The notes under the pieces are model-generated. The model was given only the letters and a program-made list of their open reading frames with translations, ran no database searches and had not been told where the DNA came from. The translations under genes and the position numbers were made by a program. Shown here piece by piece: positions 44,501 through 52,838 of a stretch of 64,000 nt of DNA; within the stretch, counting starts at the first letter, position 1; the number at the start of each line of letters is the position of its first letter. This DNA comes from Polyangiaceae bacterium (lineage in GTDB: Bacteria; Myxococcota_A; Polyangia; Polyangiales; Polyangiaceae), in contig JABTUA010000003.1 of the NCBI GenBank assembly GCA_015075635.1, positions 496,001-560,000 of the forward strand. The letters run 5' to 3'.

Positions 44501-47474
44501 TGGCCGTGAGCCGCCCGAGCGCGTCGTAGGCGAACACGGTCGTCTGCCCGTCGAATCCGGTCACGCTGAGCGGCTTGCCGAACGCGCGGTGCACCTTGGT
44601 GGTGGCGACCAATTCGCGGTTACCGAGAACGATTGTCTCGCCGACGAGCGAGGTATGGTCGGCCGGATCCCACGCGAACCGGCGGGCGCCACCCGCGGCG
44701 TCCCGGCTCTCCGTCACGTTGCCGTCGGTGTCGTAGGCGTTCTCGGTCTGCGGCACGAACTGCTCCGGCCCGGGGCCGACCCATTGCTCGACCCGCGTGA
44801 CATCGCCGCGCGTCACCTTCCCCAGCGGAAGACCCACGAAGGACGGGCCGTCGTAGCGGGTCCGGGTGAGCGACAGGCGCTTGCCCGCGGCGTTCTGGAC
44901 TTCGCGGGTGGCGGGGCGTCCCAGCACCCAATCGACCGTGTCTTGCGCGTAGGTGGTGAGCGTGATGCGTTCGTCGCCGCCCGCCAAGAGGTCGCCGCCG
45001 ACGACCTCGCCGAACTCGCGCTGGACGGTCACGTTGCCCCAGCCGTCCTGCTCCCACTCGGTGAGCGTGTGGCGAGCAGCCGTGAGGTCAGTTCCCTCGA
45101 TGAACTGTTTCGACTCGCTCGACCGATAGGCGTACTCGATGGGTCGGCCGTCGAGGCTCTTGGCCACGGTCACGACCTGATGCTGGTTGTCGACCTTCGA
45201 GAAGATCTTCCCTTGTGCGTCGCGCGTCTCGACGCTGAGGACCGCGCCACGCAGCACCCGGTGCAAGAGGCCGGTGTCGAAGCGGCTGCGGGTGATCAAC
45301 GTGGGTGTGCTCGAGTCCCCGTCGTTGATCTCCTCGCCGCCACCGAAGCCGGCGAAGGTCCGCCCTACCACGTCGTACGAGCCGTCGTGGTAGACATAGT
45401 GCGTCGTCTCGGACGGGTCCGAGAGCCCGCTGTCGAACTTGATGGCCTTCACCACGGGCAGCGCGATATTGATGCGTGTGTCCCACGGCTTGCCTGCCGC
45501 GCGAGCGGCGGCGGCGTCTGCTGCTGCGGTTCCGTACGTGATGGTCGTGGTGCCGCCGAGGCCGTTGTCGATCTTGCGCAAAAGTCCGCTGCGTCCGCTC
45601 GGAAAGAGCTCGAGATAGCGCCAGGCCACGTCCGGCGACCCGGTGACGTCGATCCACAGGATGTCCGTGGTGCCCGACGCGTTCATGTCGGCGAAGCGCA
45701 CCACCGTGCTCGGGAGCTTGGGCGGGACGCCGCCGATGGACCGCTCGGCGCCGAACTTGCCTGGCGCCGAGGCCAACACGAAGCGCACCTGATTCGCGCC
45801 CACGTGCACCAGATCGACCCAGCCGTCACCGTTCAAGTCCCGCAGCTCCCATGGGCTCGACGGGTCGAACGGGGGTACCCCGCTGCCAGAGGCCGCGGGC
45901 TCGAAGGTGCCCCGTCCGCGTCCCAGCCAGAAAGCGAGTGAGCCAGAAAGCAGGTAGCAAACGTCCTGCACGCGGTCCCCGTTCACGTCGCAGAGGGAGG
46001 TGTGACCGTCCGCGAAGTGAAGGACCTGTTTGGGATCGATCACGCCCAGCTTGGCAGGCGCAGCGAAGTCGTTTCCGCCCAAGTTGTAGGCCACGGCCCA
46101 GCCGCTGGTGCCGGAGATCACCGCGTCGGCGCGACGATCTCCGTCCAGGTCGGCGAGCTGAACGTCGGGGTGGTCGAAGTCTATGTTGGGCACCGTGGGG
46201 ATTTGGACCTTCGCGCCGAAGCTGGTCGCCGACTTCCCGGGGAAGAAGCGGAAGTCGGCGAGCCCGCTCTTGAGCACGAGATCGAGCGCGCCGTCTCCAT
46301 CGACGTCCGCCATCTGTGTGCCCGGCGAGCTCAGGGACGCCGACGGGCTGTCGGACGTCTGCCAGTCCTCGCCGGGTAGCCACGCCTTGCCGTCGTGGTT
46401 CACGTAGCTGCGATAGGCACCGGCTTTGGCCAGCAATAGGTCCGGCAAACCGTCGCCGTTGAGGTCGGCCAGCTCCGCGTCCGGATTGGTCAGACCGTGG
46501 CCGGGCGGCGTGGTCATGCTGACGACCTGACCGTCGGCTGCGTAGCTGGCTTCGGTGTACTCGAAAGCAACGGGCGGCATGGCGGTCGCGTCGTCGCTGC
46601 CAGTGGCCGCCACGCCCTGCAATACGGAGTGCGCGTCGATGCTGGCATAAGTCAGCGCGTAGCGGCGGACCTGGAGCGCCCCGTGGCGGACGACCACGCT
46701 TGCCAGGCGTTGTTCGATGACCTGTCGGATCCCCGCGGAGTGGCGTACCACCGGATCAGGTCGTGCCTCGTACGAGAGCTCGATCGAGTTTCGGACCTCT
46801 GGGCCGAAGTCGTTCCAGACGATTTTCTTCAGCAGCCCGTGCCCTGAGCTCGCATCCCACTCGTACGCAATGAGGTGACCGTGCAGGTCGACCTGCTCGC
46901 GCAGGAGATAGGCCGCGACCTTGCTTCCTTCCGCTTCGAACCAGCCTGTACCGCCGAGGCGGTAGGTGACTCCCGACTTGTCCCGCACTTCCCAGGTGTC
47001 GCCGGATGCGCCGCGCGTCACGCGAGCGAACGCGCCACGCTCCTCCAGCGGACGAAACACGCCGGGCGAGACCTGCACCAGCTCGCAAGGCGCACCCAGT
47101 CCGTCGAGCTGAAAGAGGTCGCTTCCTCCGAACTGGGGCAGGCCGTCGTCGGTCCGGCGCCGGAGGGTCACCAATCCACCCAGCTGCCAGCCCATGCCCA
47201 ACTCGCCGACGCCGCTTCCGCCGTCGTACACGAGGGCGAGCTTCGGACCGAATCCTCCGGCGGCCGGCGGGACGGGAATGTCGATGACGTAGCTGGCGGT
47301 GCCCGACGAAAGGGTGGCTGAGAAGCTCTTGCCGAGTCCCTCGATGGAGGCCGGGCCGGTGGGCAGGGAGATGCGCGTTAGGTCAGCTCCACCGGCCCGA
47401 GCCGGCGGCGAGGCCAGCGCCAGTGCCAACGTGGTCAGGGCGGTCGAGGCAAGTGCGCGGAAGGAACGCCGCAT
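41529..47474 (-). CDS. exported SpvB/TcdB/RHS protein of the TcB-TcC type
   Basis: The 1981-residue protein has a Sec signal peptide (STALTTLALALASPPARAGG). Residues about 30-260 match the SpvB/TcdB N-terminal domain (DLTRISLPTGPASIEGLGKSF, PKLALVYDGGSGVGELGMGW). Six FG-GAP/VCBS-type repeats follow (LADLNGDGLPDLLL, MADVDGDGALDLVL, LADLDGDRRADAVI, LCDVNGDRVQDVCYLL, LRDLNGDGWVDLV, FADMNASGTTDILWI), then a TcdB-middle-like part (GLLRKIDNGLGGTTTITYG). From about 800 on it is YD/RHS repeats (YDALGRLTAIARPGDS, YDDAGNLVEHHRPDGS) and a core ending around TDRNGECPWC. The last 230 residues are variable, with no toxin domain that I recognise. RHS cores make a shell around a payload. The row of three surface lipoproteins lies downstream. 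Confidence 0.82.
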   Translation of the reverse strand: MRRSFRALASTALTTLALALASPPARAGGADLTRISLPTGPASIEGLGKSFSATLSSGTASYVIDIPVPPAAGGFGPKLALVYDGGSGVGELGMGWQLGGLVTLRRRTDDGLPQFGGSDLFQLDGLGAPCELVQVSPGVFRPLEERGAFARVTRGASGDTWEVRDKSGVTYRLGGTGWFEAEGSKVAAYLLREQVDLHGHLIAYEWDASSGHGLLKKIVWNDFGPEVRNSIELSYEARPDPVVRHSAGIRQVIEQRLASVVVRHGALQVRRYALTYASIDAHSVLQGVAATGSDDATAMPPVAFEYTEASYAADGQVVSMTTPPGHGLTNPDAELADLNGDGLPDLLLAKAGAYRSYVNHDGKAWLPGEDWQTSDSPSASLSSPGTQMADVDGDGALDLVLKSGLADFRFFPGKSATSFGAKVQIPTVPNIDFDHPDVQLADLDGDRRADAVISGTSGWAVAYNLGGNDFAAPAKLGVIDPKQVLHFADGHTSLCDVNGDRVQDVCYLLSGSLAFWLGRGRGTFEPAASGSGVPPFDPSSPWELRDLNGDGWVDLVHVGANQVRFVLASAPGKFGAERSIGGVPPKLPSTVVRFADMNASGTTDILWIDVTGSPDVAWRYLELFPSGRSGLLRKIDNGLGGTTTITYGTAAADAAAARAAGKPWDTRINIALPVVKAIKFDSGLSDPSETTHYVYHDGSYDVVGRTFAGFGGGEEINDGDSSTPTLITRSRFDTGLLHRVLRGAVLSVETRDAQGKIFSKVDNQHQVVTVAKSLDGRPIEYAYRSSESKQFIEGTDLTAARHTLTEWEQDGWGNVTVQREFGEVVGGDLLAGGDERITLTTYAQDTVDWVLGRPATREVQNAAGKRLSLTRTRYDGPSFVGLPLGKVTRGDVTRVEQWVGPGPEQFVPQTENAYDTDGNVTESRDAAGGARRFAWDPADHTSLVGETIVLGNRELVATTKVHRAFGKPLSVTGFDGQTTVFAYDALGRLTAIARPGDSLDAPTLAYEYVLGAPLSRIVTRSRIWNGKDDVEIHESLLDARGRSRGRMLRDDSERWVLDGVKLLDARGNARRDVLPRFVGQAEHDLPPLLDEAPGTDQQRDATGRVTERRLPSGISSRIVYVPFGTQTWDGAANDTASPYEHTPALEMRDGLGRLASISHTLEGKVLSETYEYDAADNLLSKTDPEGHVSRFAYDGRGLRIVIDDPDAGKHTLAYDDAGNLVEHHRPDGSVGRDDYDVLGRKLSEDWDGDGEPEVEFSYDEHPDYPNDSGARGRLVSTRDPSGTTTRSYDQRGNVVRLLQVVEGKSFETETRYDAQDRLYLQGYPDGSSLRLHRNGRGRVSGYGRAVEIALDADGQETQRTFNTGVVQLFGYDADRLPRASRVKAPDGSVLQDLEWARDAAGNVLQVKDKRADVGPAADRSETYVYDNLYRLRSASGSWGETSWSYSPSGNLVHKKSTLPAENAGELGYGNAAGPHAMTSYGGRTLSYDLVGRLTDDGMRKYQWDASSNLIAVETEQASVQSTFGPNHERRVKIERDAEGREHRTYFLSPWSEVRDGELVRFIVHEGERIARLDASTGQPKGFGPIPENNQPLSPWPFALIVLVPLFDLLRRARRLSRVPALAAVALFGCSGDDSGSRAAPSEGTVLTLGVDDTLLFNDGLGSLTEVVRATGERLASVAVYPYGRTRYDDANETHKYTGVPRDSSVEVDHMQARWYVPELGVWTSVDPLNWLDPTRKAGLSFAAGNPYAYAGGQPTSATDRNGECPWCLIILATAASGFAANSEYDRQVKTGESNVYKVVAASVIAGEATVLGARLPTPSTGALGSEMFWGGARAAAAGMAGQGMTSYYTGSKLDPSYVGKTAAFDFFGGALGGMMAKAGSDAVLFGMQEEKLAIDLATPMLEQPLAMVKAIALPEPAQPGKKGTSSTPRPRSASPAPGPGQSLWGVQMFTTSVSKGVQGDFSTSEFQDNLVKEVQSQASYR

Positions 47475-47530
47475 GGGCCTCCATCGGGACGGGGCACGCA
47501 CCAGTTGTGGGGTGATTTCGAGGTCGCTCT

Positions 47531-48667
47531 TCAGAGCTCTCCCAGCCGGGCGCTCCCGTCCCGCTCCACCAGCACGAAGCGCCGCGCGCCGCCGTCGGGA
47601 AAGCCGAACGAGCCGGGGTTCAGGTGGCCCGCTTGGGACAGCGTGCGGTGCGAGTGGCCCAGCACCACGAGCGTCGCTTGCGTCAGCTCGCGGATGCGCG
47701 CTGCTGCGTCGGCGAGGCGCTGCTCGAGCATCCCGCCGTAGCGGTTCGTTCCGCGCGAGATCGAGAAACCCAGGTAGCTCGCCGCGAGCGCGGCCATGCC
47801 GGCGCCTGCCGGCGAGCCCAGGAGCGCCGCAGCGAGCGAGCCCGCGAGGCACACCGTGGCCAGAGAGCGGTCGAGGTACAGCCTCTGGAAGGTGGCGCCG
47901 CGCCGGTGGTGCGTGGCGTTTGTCGAAGCGAGCGCGAGCGCTCGCAGCGCGTCCGCGTCGAGCGAGAGCTCGCGCGCCAGGGCCGACACCGCCTTCGCCC
48001 CCGCCGCGCGTTCCTCGGCGACGCCGGGCTGGCGTCCCGCCGCGACCGTCAGCGCCGCCGCCGTGGCGTAATAGCGGATCACGGTGAGCGGCGCGCGCAG
48101 GCCGTACACGCGGAAGGTCCGGAGCAACCCGTCGAGCGGGGTCGTCTCGTCGCCGTGGGAGAACTCCCAGGCGCCGCTCGGCGCCACGAAGCGGCGCGTG
48201 AGCGCGACGCCGAGCGGCTCGGTCTCGAAGCTCCAGGGCGAGAGCGGATGCGTGGGCGCGTTGTCCGGGTCGTAGAGGTGCCCGTGCTCGACGTGCACCG
48301 AGCCCCGTCGCAAGAGCCAGGGCACGACCCCGAGACCCACGCCGAGCCTGGCCCGGAGGGCTTCGATCACCGCCGGCCGCGCGATGGCGGCGTCGTGGTT
48401 GCCCGCCACCAGCGTCAGCGGCGCGCCTCGGGCGACGTGCGCCGAGAGCGCGTCGTGCACCTTCGGGTGGGACGTCAAGATGCTCACCACGCTCTCTTCC
48501 GGAGCTCGCGACGGCGGGTCTGTGGAGAGATCGAAGGTGTCGCCGTTCAGCACCAGCTCGTGCTCCGGATGGTCCGCCACGAGCGCCGCGAGCGCCGAGC
48601 CGACCGGCTCGCGAGCCGCCTCGGCGAGGTGCACGTCGCCCACGATGCAGAGCGGCCGTTCCAGCAT
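47531..48667 (-). CDS. metallophosphoesterase with C-terminal membrane segments
   Basis: The 378-residue protein starts MLERPLCIVGDVHLAEAA and carries the calcineurin-like motifs GDVH, LNGDTFD, LVAGNHD, HVEHGHLYD and VVLGHSHRTL. These are the metal ligands of the LpxH/UDP-diacylglucosamine pyrophosphatase type of phosphoesterase. Residues about 250-300 (TVCLAGSLAAALLGSPAGAGMAALAASYLGF) are hydrophobic, so it is probably tethered to the membrane, unlike LpxH. The substrate is unknown. The ATG at 48667 begins the domain, and in-frame codons upstream are shadow. Confidence 0.82.
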   Translation of the reverse strand: MLERPLCIVGDVHLAEAAREPVGSALAALVADHPEHELVLNGDTFDLSTDPPSRAPEESVVSILTSHPKVHDALSAHVARGAPLTLVAGNHDAAIARPAVIEALRARLGVGLGVVPWLLRRGSVHVEHGHLYDPDNAPTHPLSPWSFETEPLGVALTRRFVAPSGAWEFSHGDETTPLDGLLRTFRVYGLRAPLTVIRYYATAAALTVAAGRQPGVAEERAAGAKAVSALARELSLDADALRALALASTNATHHRRGATFQRLYLDRSLATVCLAGSLAAALLGSPAGAGMAALAASYLGFSISRGTNRYGGMLEQRLADAAARIRELTQATLVVLGHSHRTLSQAGHLNPGSFGFPDGGARRFVLVERDGSARLGEL

Positions 48668-48722
48668 GGCTCGGGGACTGTAGCTTGGAATCGGGCGTCC
48701 TCTGCTATCCTCCCGCGCCCCA

Positions 48723-50570
48723 ATGCTCAGCCCGACTGCCCGACTTCGCGCGACGACCTTGGCCACCTCTCTGGCGAACGCGCTCTGGCCATGGGTAGAG
48801 GCCTACAACGCGCGCAGCGCGGGCGCGCCGAAGCAGCCCGGTTGGGCACCGGCGCCGCTGATCCGCGGCAAAGATCGCTCGTTTCCCGAGCTCGGCTTCC
48901 CGCGCCGCACCGACTCCTTGTGTCCGACCTGCGTCAAGGAGGTGCGGCAGGCGGTGCTGGCCGGCACGAAGCCCGTGGACCTTCTGCACCACCACCCCGG
49001 CGAGATCCCCGCCGAGCTGGTCGAGCGGGACGGCGAGGTCTGGATGCACAAGGAGTGTCCGAAGCACGGCCGCTTCGACGAGGTGATCAGCATCGACGCC
49101 GAGTTCCTCGCGCGCATCGAGAGCCTGTTCCCCGGGCGCGACTACCTGGCGCCCAAGACCAGCCTCAGGGACCACGGCAGCTCCAGCGTGAAATACGGCC
49201 GCGGGGCGGTGCTCACCGTCGATCTGACCAATCGCTGCAACATGATGTGCGAGCCGTGCTTCATGGACGCGAACCAGGTCGGCTACGTCCACGAGCTGTC
49301 GCTCGACGACGTGAAGCGCATCCTGGACGATGCGCTCGGCGTGAAGCCGAAGCGCCAGATGAGCGTGCAGTTCTCCGGCGGCGAGCCCACGCTCCACCCC
49401 GCCTTCCTCGACTCCGTCCGCTACGCGCGGGACGTCGGCTACTTCTGCGTGCAGTGCGCGACCAACGGCATCCGCTTCGCGCAAGATCCCGAGTTTTGCC
49501 GGCAGGCGAAGGCCGCGGGACTGCGGCTGGCTTACCTACAGTTCGACGGCATCGGCAACGAACGGAACGCGCACCGCAAGGTGGGGAACCTCTACGACGT
49601 GAAGCTCCGCGCCATCGAGAACCTGGCCGCCGCGGGCATCGACGTGGTGCTGGTGGTGACCGTGGTGAAAGGCGTGAACGACGCCGAGGTCGGGCGCATC
49701 GTGCGCTTCGCCATCGACAACGCCGACAAGGTCACGGTGGTTTCGTTCCAGCCGGTGAGCTTCACAGGGCGAGACGAGGACGTGGACGACGCGACGCGGA
49801 GAGCGCAGCGCTACACGCTGAGCCACCTGGCCCGCGACCTGCACGAGCAGCTCGGCGCCACCGAGCCGATGCGGGACTGGTTCCCGCTCTCGGCGATGAA
49901 CCCCTTCAGCGACGTGGTCGATCTCACGCTCGGCGCCGACGCGGAGTTCGGCTCGCTGAAATGCGGCTGCCACCCGAACTGCGGCATCGGCACCGTGCTC
50001 CTGGTCAACAAGCGCACCAAGCAGATGGTGCCGGTCGCCGAGCTGCTCGATCTGCCCCAGGTCTTGCGCGACCTCACGGCGATCGCCGACGCCGGGCTGG
50101 GCAAGAAGCGCACGCTGGCGGAGGTCGGCTTGACGCTCTTGCGCAACTTCCGGGCGGACAAGGCGCCGGAGGGTTTCGACCTCGGCACCCTGGTCCGTCA
50201 GGTGCTGAGCCAGATGGGCGCGAGCGGCGGACGCATCGGCGCGAGCGAGGGCGACGCGCGGCGGTTCGAGTGGCGCTTCCTGTTCGTCGCCGGCATGCAC
50301 TTCCAGGACCTCTTCAACTACGACTTCCGGCGCACGGAGATGTGCATCATCCCCTACGGCACGCAGCTTGGAGAGATCTCGTTCTGCGCCTACAACACCG
50401 GCGTGGGCTGGCGGCAGATCGTCGAGAAGATGTACCGGACCGCCAGCGTGGCGGAGTGGTTCAGAGAGCACGGCAAGCACCCGGTCTACGCGAAGAACCA
50501 GCACTTGCCGCTGCCCGGGCTGGCGGAGACGTCGACGGACGGCCGGACTCGGCTCAGACTGGCGCTCTGA
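48723..50570 (+). CDS. radical SAM protein of the tetraether lipid synthase (Tes/MJ0619) type
   Basis: The 615-residue protein has an N-terminal Cys zone (SLCPTC at 67-70 and HKECPKHGRF), the radical SAM cluster CNMMCEPC (Cys172, 176, 179), SGGEP (219-222), then LAYLQFDGIGNERN, LVVTVVKGVNDAEVGRIVRFA and the signature VVSFQPVSFTGRDED. These segments follow the MJ0619/Tes family closely; archaeal Tes joins two diether chains by carbon-carbon coupling. The C-terminal part adds KCGCHPNCGIGTVLLV and MCIIPYGTQLGEISFCAY, which could bind auxiliary clusters. A long-chain lipid coupling role is a family-based inference. The stop TGA is followed directly by the ATG of the next gene, so the two are translationally linked. 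Confidence 0.78.
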   Translation: MLSPTARLRATTLATSLANALWPWVEAYNARSAGAPKQPGWAPAPLIRGKDRSFPELGFPRRTDSLCPTCVKEVRQAVLAGTKPVDLLHHHPGEIPAELVERDGEVWMHKECPKHGRFDEVISIDAEFLARIESLFPGRDYLAPKTSLRDHGSSSVKYGRGAVLTVDLTNRCNMMCEPCFMDANQVGYVHELSLDDVKRILDDALGVKPKRQMSVQFSGGEPTLHPAFLDSVRYARDVGYFCVQCATNGIRFAQDPEFCRQAKAAGLRLAYLQFDGIGNERNAHRKVGNLYDVKLRAIENLAAAGIDVVLVVTVVKGVNDAEVGRIVRFAIDNADKVTVVSFQPVSFTGRDEDVDDATRRAQRYTLSHLARDLHEQLGATEPMRDWFPLSAMNPFSDVVDLTLGADAEFGSLKCGCHPNCGIGTVLLVNKRTKQMVPVAELLDLPQVLRDLTAIADAGLGKKRTLAEVGLTLLRNFRADKAPEGFDLGTLVRQVLSQMGASGGRIGASEGDARRFEWRFLFVAGMHFQDLFNYDFRRTEMCIIPYGTQLGEISFCAYNTGVGWRQIVEKMYRTASVAEWFREHGKHPVYAKNQHLPLPGLAETSTDGRTRLRLAL

Positions 50571-51089
50571 ATGCGATCCCAACGCGTACTCGGCTACCTG
50601 GGCGTCGTCGCGGCGGCGCTCGCGTCCATCGCCACCTCGCAGCCCACCTGGGACGTGGACGACGAGGTCTCGGGCCTGCACGACGAGCTCGGCGCGAGCG
50701 CGCCCGAGTCCGTGCGTCATTTCAGCGTCGAGAGCAGCGACGAGCACACCGTGCGCGTCTCCGGCACGCTGAAGTGGGATCTGAACCCCGCCGCGATGGT
50801 GCGCGTGAGCATTGCCAAGGACGACGGTAGCCCGGTTCAAGAGGGCGTGTACCGCGCGGACGAAGCCAAGCTGGTCGGGCCCGGACGCCGCCGCGACACG
50901 GTCATCTCCCTGGGTCAGCACCAGGAGTGCGAGACCAAGCCCTGCGAGCAAGGCTACACCGTGACCGTGCGCCTGGAAGAAGGCGCACCGCAGGAGAGGG
51001 TGTTCTTCGACTGGCGTTTCACGGCGTCGATGTCCGGCAGCGGAGACGGACCGCCGAAGGACAGCTACGTGAAGGTGGTGGAGGATTGA
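50571..51089 (+). CDS. uncharacterised secreted protein downstream of the radical SAM gene
   Basis: The 172-residue protein has an N-terminal hydrophobic segment (VLGYLGVVAAALASIATS) that looks like a signal peptide or anchor, then a beta-rich domain with TVRVSGTLKWDLNPAAMVRVSI and ERVFFDWRFTASMSG. Two Cys (CETKPC) could pair. It starts at the base after the radical SAM stop, so it is probably made together with it. I do not recognise the family. Its position suggests a role in the same envelope or lipid pathway, but nothing else supports it. Confidence 0.6.
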   Translation: MRSQRVLGYLGVVAAALASIATSQPTWDVDDEVSGLHDELGASAPESVRHFSVESSDEHTVRVSGTLKWDLNPAAMVRVSIAKDDGSPVQEGVYRADEAKLVGPGRRRDTVISLGQHQECETKPCEQGYTVTVRLEEGAPQERVFFDWRFTASMSGSGDGPPKDSYVKVVED

Positions 51090-51094
51090 GCAGC

Positions 51095-51568
51095 GTGGCG
51101 CTGCCTCGCCCCGTCGCTCCCGGCGCGACGCTGCTGCACCCGGTCGCGCTGGTTGCCATCGGGACATTGGTGCTGAACGACCACGTGCTCAAGCGCGCGT
51201 ATCCCGGCCTGATCACCGGCAAGCTCTCGGACTTCGCGGGGCTGGTGTTCTTCCCGCTCTTTCTCCTCTCGCTGCTCGAGCTAGGGCTCGGGGCGCGGGC
51301 CCGGCGGCGCGCCGTCGTGCTAGGCGCGGTGCTGCTCACCGGCGCGGTCTTCGCCTGGGTCAAGACCAGCGTGCTCGGAGCCGAGACCTATCGCGTAGGG
51401 CTCGGGCTCTTGCAGTGGCCGTTCGGGGCGGCGCGCGCGCTCGCCAGCGGCCTGGAGCTGCCGGGGCTCTGGCGCGTGGCCCTCGCGCGGGACGCGACCG
51501 ACCTGGTGGCGCTGCCGGCGCTCGGGATCCCGCTCTGGATCGCCCTCGGTCGTCGGGCGCGAAGCTGA
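51095..51568 (+). CDS. small membrane protein, third gene after the radical SAM gene
   Basis: The 157-residue protein is mostly hydrophobic, with four segments: LHPVALVAIGTLVLNDHVL, LSDFAGLVFFPLFLLSLLEL, RRAVVLGAVLLTGAVFAW and DLVALPALGIPLWIAL. I chose the GTG at 51095, which follows GGAGGA with good spacing; a TTG at 51086 would overlap the previous stop. The family is unknown. With the two preceding genes it forms a likely three-gene operon. Confidence 0.6.
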   Translation: MALPRPVAPGATLLHPVALVAIGTLVLNDHVLKRAYPGLITGKLSDFAGLVFFPLFLLSLLELGLGARARRRAVVLGAVLLTGAVFAWVKTSVLGAETYRVGLGLLQWPFGAARALASGLELPGLWRVALARDATDLVALPALGIPLWIALGRRARS

Positions 51569-51629
51569 AGCCTGAGCGTCGTCATGTTGGGGCTTGGCTC
51601 GATGGGGTGCCGGCACTAAGTCCTGCCCC

Positions 51630-52838
51630 GTGGTGCAACGTTCTCTCCTGCAGTCCGGACCGACCTCGACGACCGAGGTCGCGCCGGCGCTGCTCCGCAA
51701 AGGCTTCCGCCCGTTCTTCTTGCTGGCCGCGGCATACGCAGCGCTCGCGATGCCGCTCTGGCTCTTGGCCCTGAACGGGAAGATGAACCCCGGGGCTTAC
51801 TTCGGCGGCACCTTCTGGCACGCGCACGAGATGCTCTTCGGCTTCGCCGTCGCGGTGATCGCCGGCTTCCTGCTCACCGCCGTCGGCAACTGGACCTCGA
51901 AGGAGACCGCGGTCGGCGGGCTGCTCGGGGCGCTCGCCGGGCTCTGGGTCGCCGGCCGCGTCGTCGTGCTGTTCGCCGACCACTTGCCGAGACCCGCGGT
52001 CGCGCTGGTGGACCTGGCGTTCCTGCCGGCGCTCGCCGTGGTGTGCGCCCGACCCATGCTCGCCACGCAGAACAAGCGCAACTACCAGTTCGTCGGCATG
52101 CTCGCGCTCCTGTTCGTGGCGAACCTCGGCATGCACCTGGACGCGCTCGGCGTCGCGCCGGGCTTCGTGCGCAAGGGCGCATGGCTCGCCACCTACGCCG
52201 TCATCCTGATGATCGTGGTGATGACCGGGCGCATCGTGCCGATGTTCACCCGGAACGCCACCGGCCAGAAGACCATCCGCAACTTGCCGCGGCTCGACCT
52301 CGGTGCTTCCACCGCCGTGCTGGCGACGGCCATCGCGGATCTCGCGGCGCTCGACGAGCGGCTCGTGGCGGGTCTGGCCGTGGTCGCCGGGCTCCTCGTC
52401 TTGTCACGGAGCACGACCTGGGGCACGCGCCACACCTGGCGCGATCCGCTGCTGTGGATCCTGCACGCCGGGCACGCTTTCGTCGCGCTCGGCCTGGTCC
52501 TGCGAGGGTCCATGCTGCTCACTCCGGCCATCAGCGCCAGCGCCGCGCTGCACGCGCTGACCGCCGGCGCGATCGGCTGCCTGACCCTGGGCATGATGGC
52601 CCGCGTGTCGCTCGGGCACACCGGACGTTTGCTCGCGGTCAGGCCGCTGGTAGGCGTGGCCTTCGGTGCGGTGGTGGTGTCGGCGCTGGTGCGCGTGTTC
52701 GGTCCGCTGGGCGGGAGCACGGCGTACCGGCACTCGATGACCACCGCCGGCGTGTTGTTCGCCCTCGCGTTCGTGGCGTTTCTGTGGGTCTACGCGCCGA
52801 TCTTGAGCTCACCCCGCGTCGACGGGAAGCCGGGCTGA
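51630..52838 (+). CDS. nnrS: NnrS-family membrane protein
   Basis: The 402-residue protein is a polytopic membrane protein with the NnrS start PALLRKGFRPFFLLAAAYAA, then FWHAHEMLFGF and the later MTGRIVPMFTRNATG, HALTAGAIGCLTLGMMARVSLGHTGR. The conserved His residues are proposed heme/copper ligands. NnrS is linked to nitric oxide tolerance and nitrite or NO metabolism. No nitrite or NO reductase genes lie nearby. The start is a GTG at 51630 or 51633. Its last 30 bp overlap the convergent DoxX gene. Confidence 0.88.
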   Translation: MVQRSLLQSGPTSTTEVAPALLRKGFRPFFLLAAAYAALAMPLWLLALNGKMNPGAYFGGTFWHAHEMLFGFAVAVIAGFLLTAVGNWTSKETAVGGLLGALAGLWVAGRVVVLFADHLPRPAVALVDLAFLPALAVVCARPMLATQNKRNYQFVGMLALLFVANLGMHLDALGVAPGFVRKGAWLATYAVILMIVVMTGRIVPMFTRNATGQKTIRNLPRLDLGASTAVLATAIADLAALDERLVAGLAVVAGLLVLSRSTTWGTRHTWRDPLLWILHAGHAFVALGLVLRGSMLLTPAISASAALHALTAGAIGCLTLGMMARVSLGHTGRLLAVRPLVGVAFGAVVVSALVRVFGPLGGSTAYRHSMTTAGVLFALAFVAFLWVYAPILSSPRVDGKPG

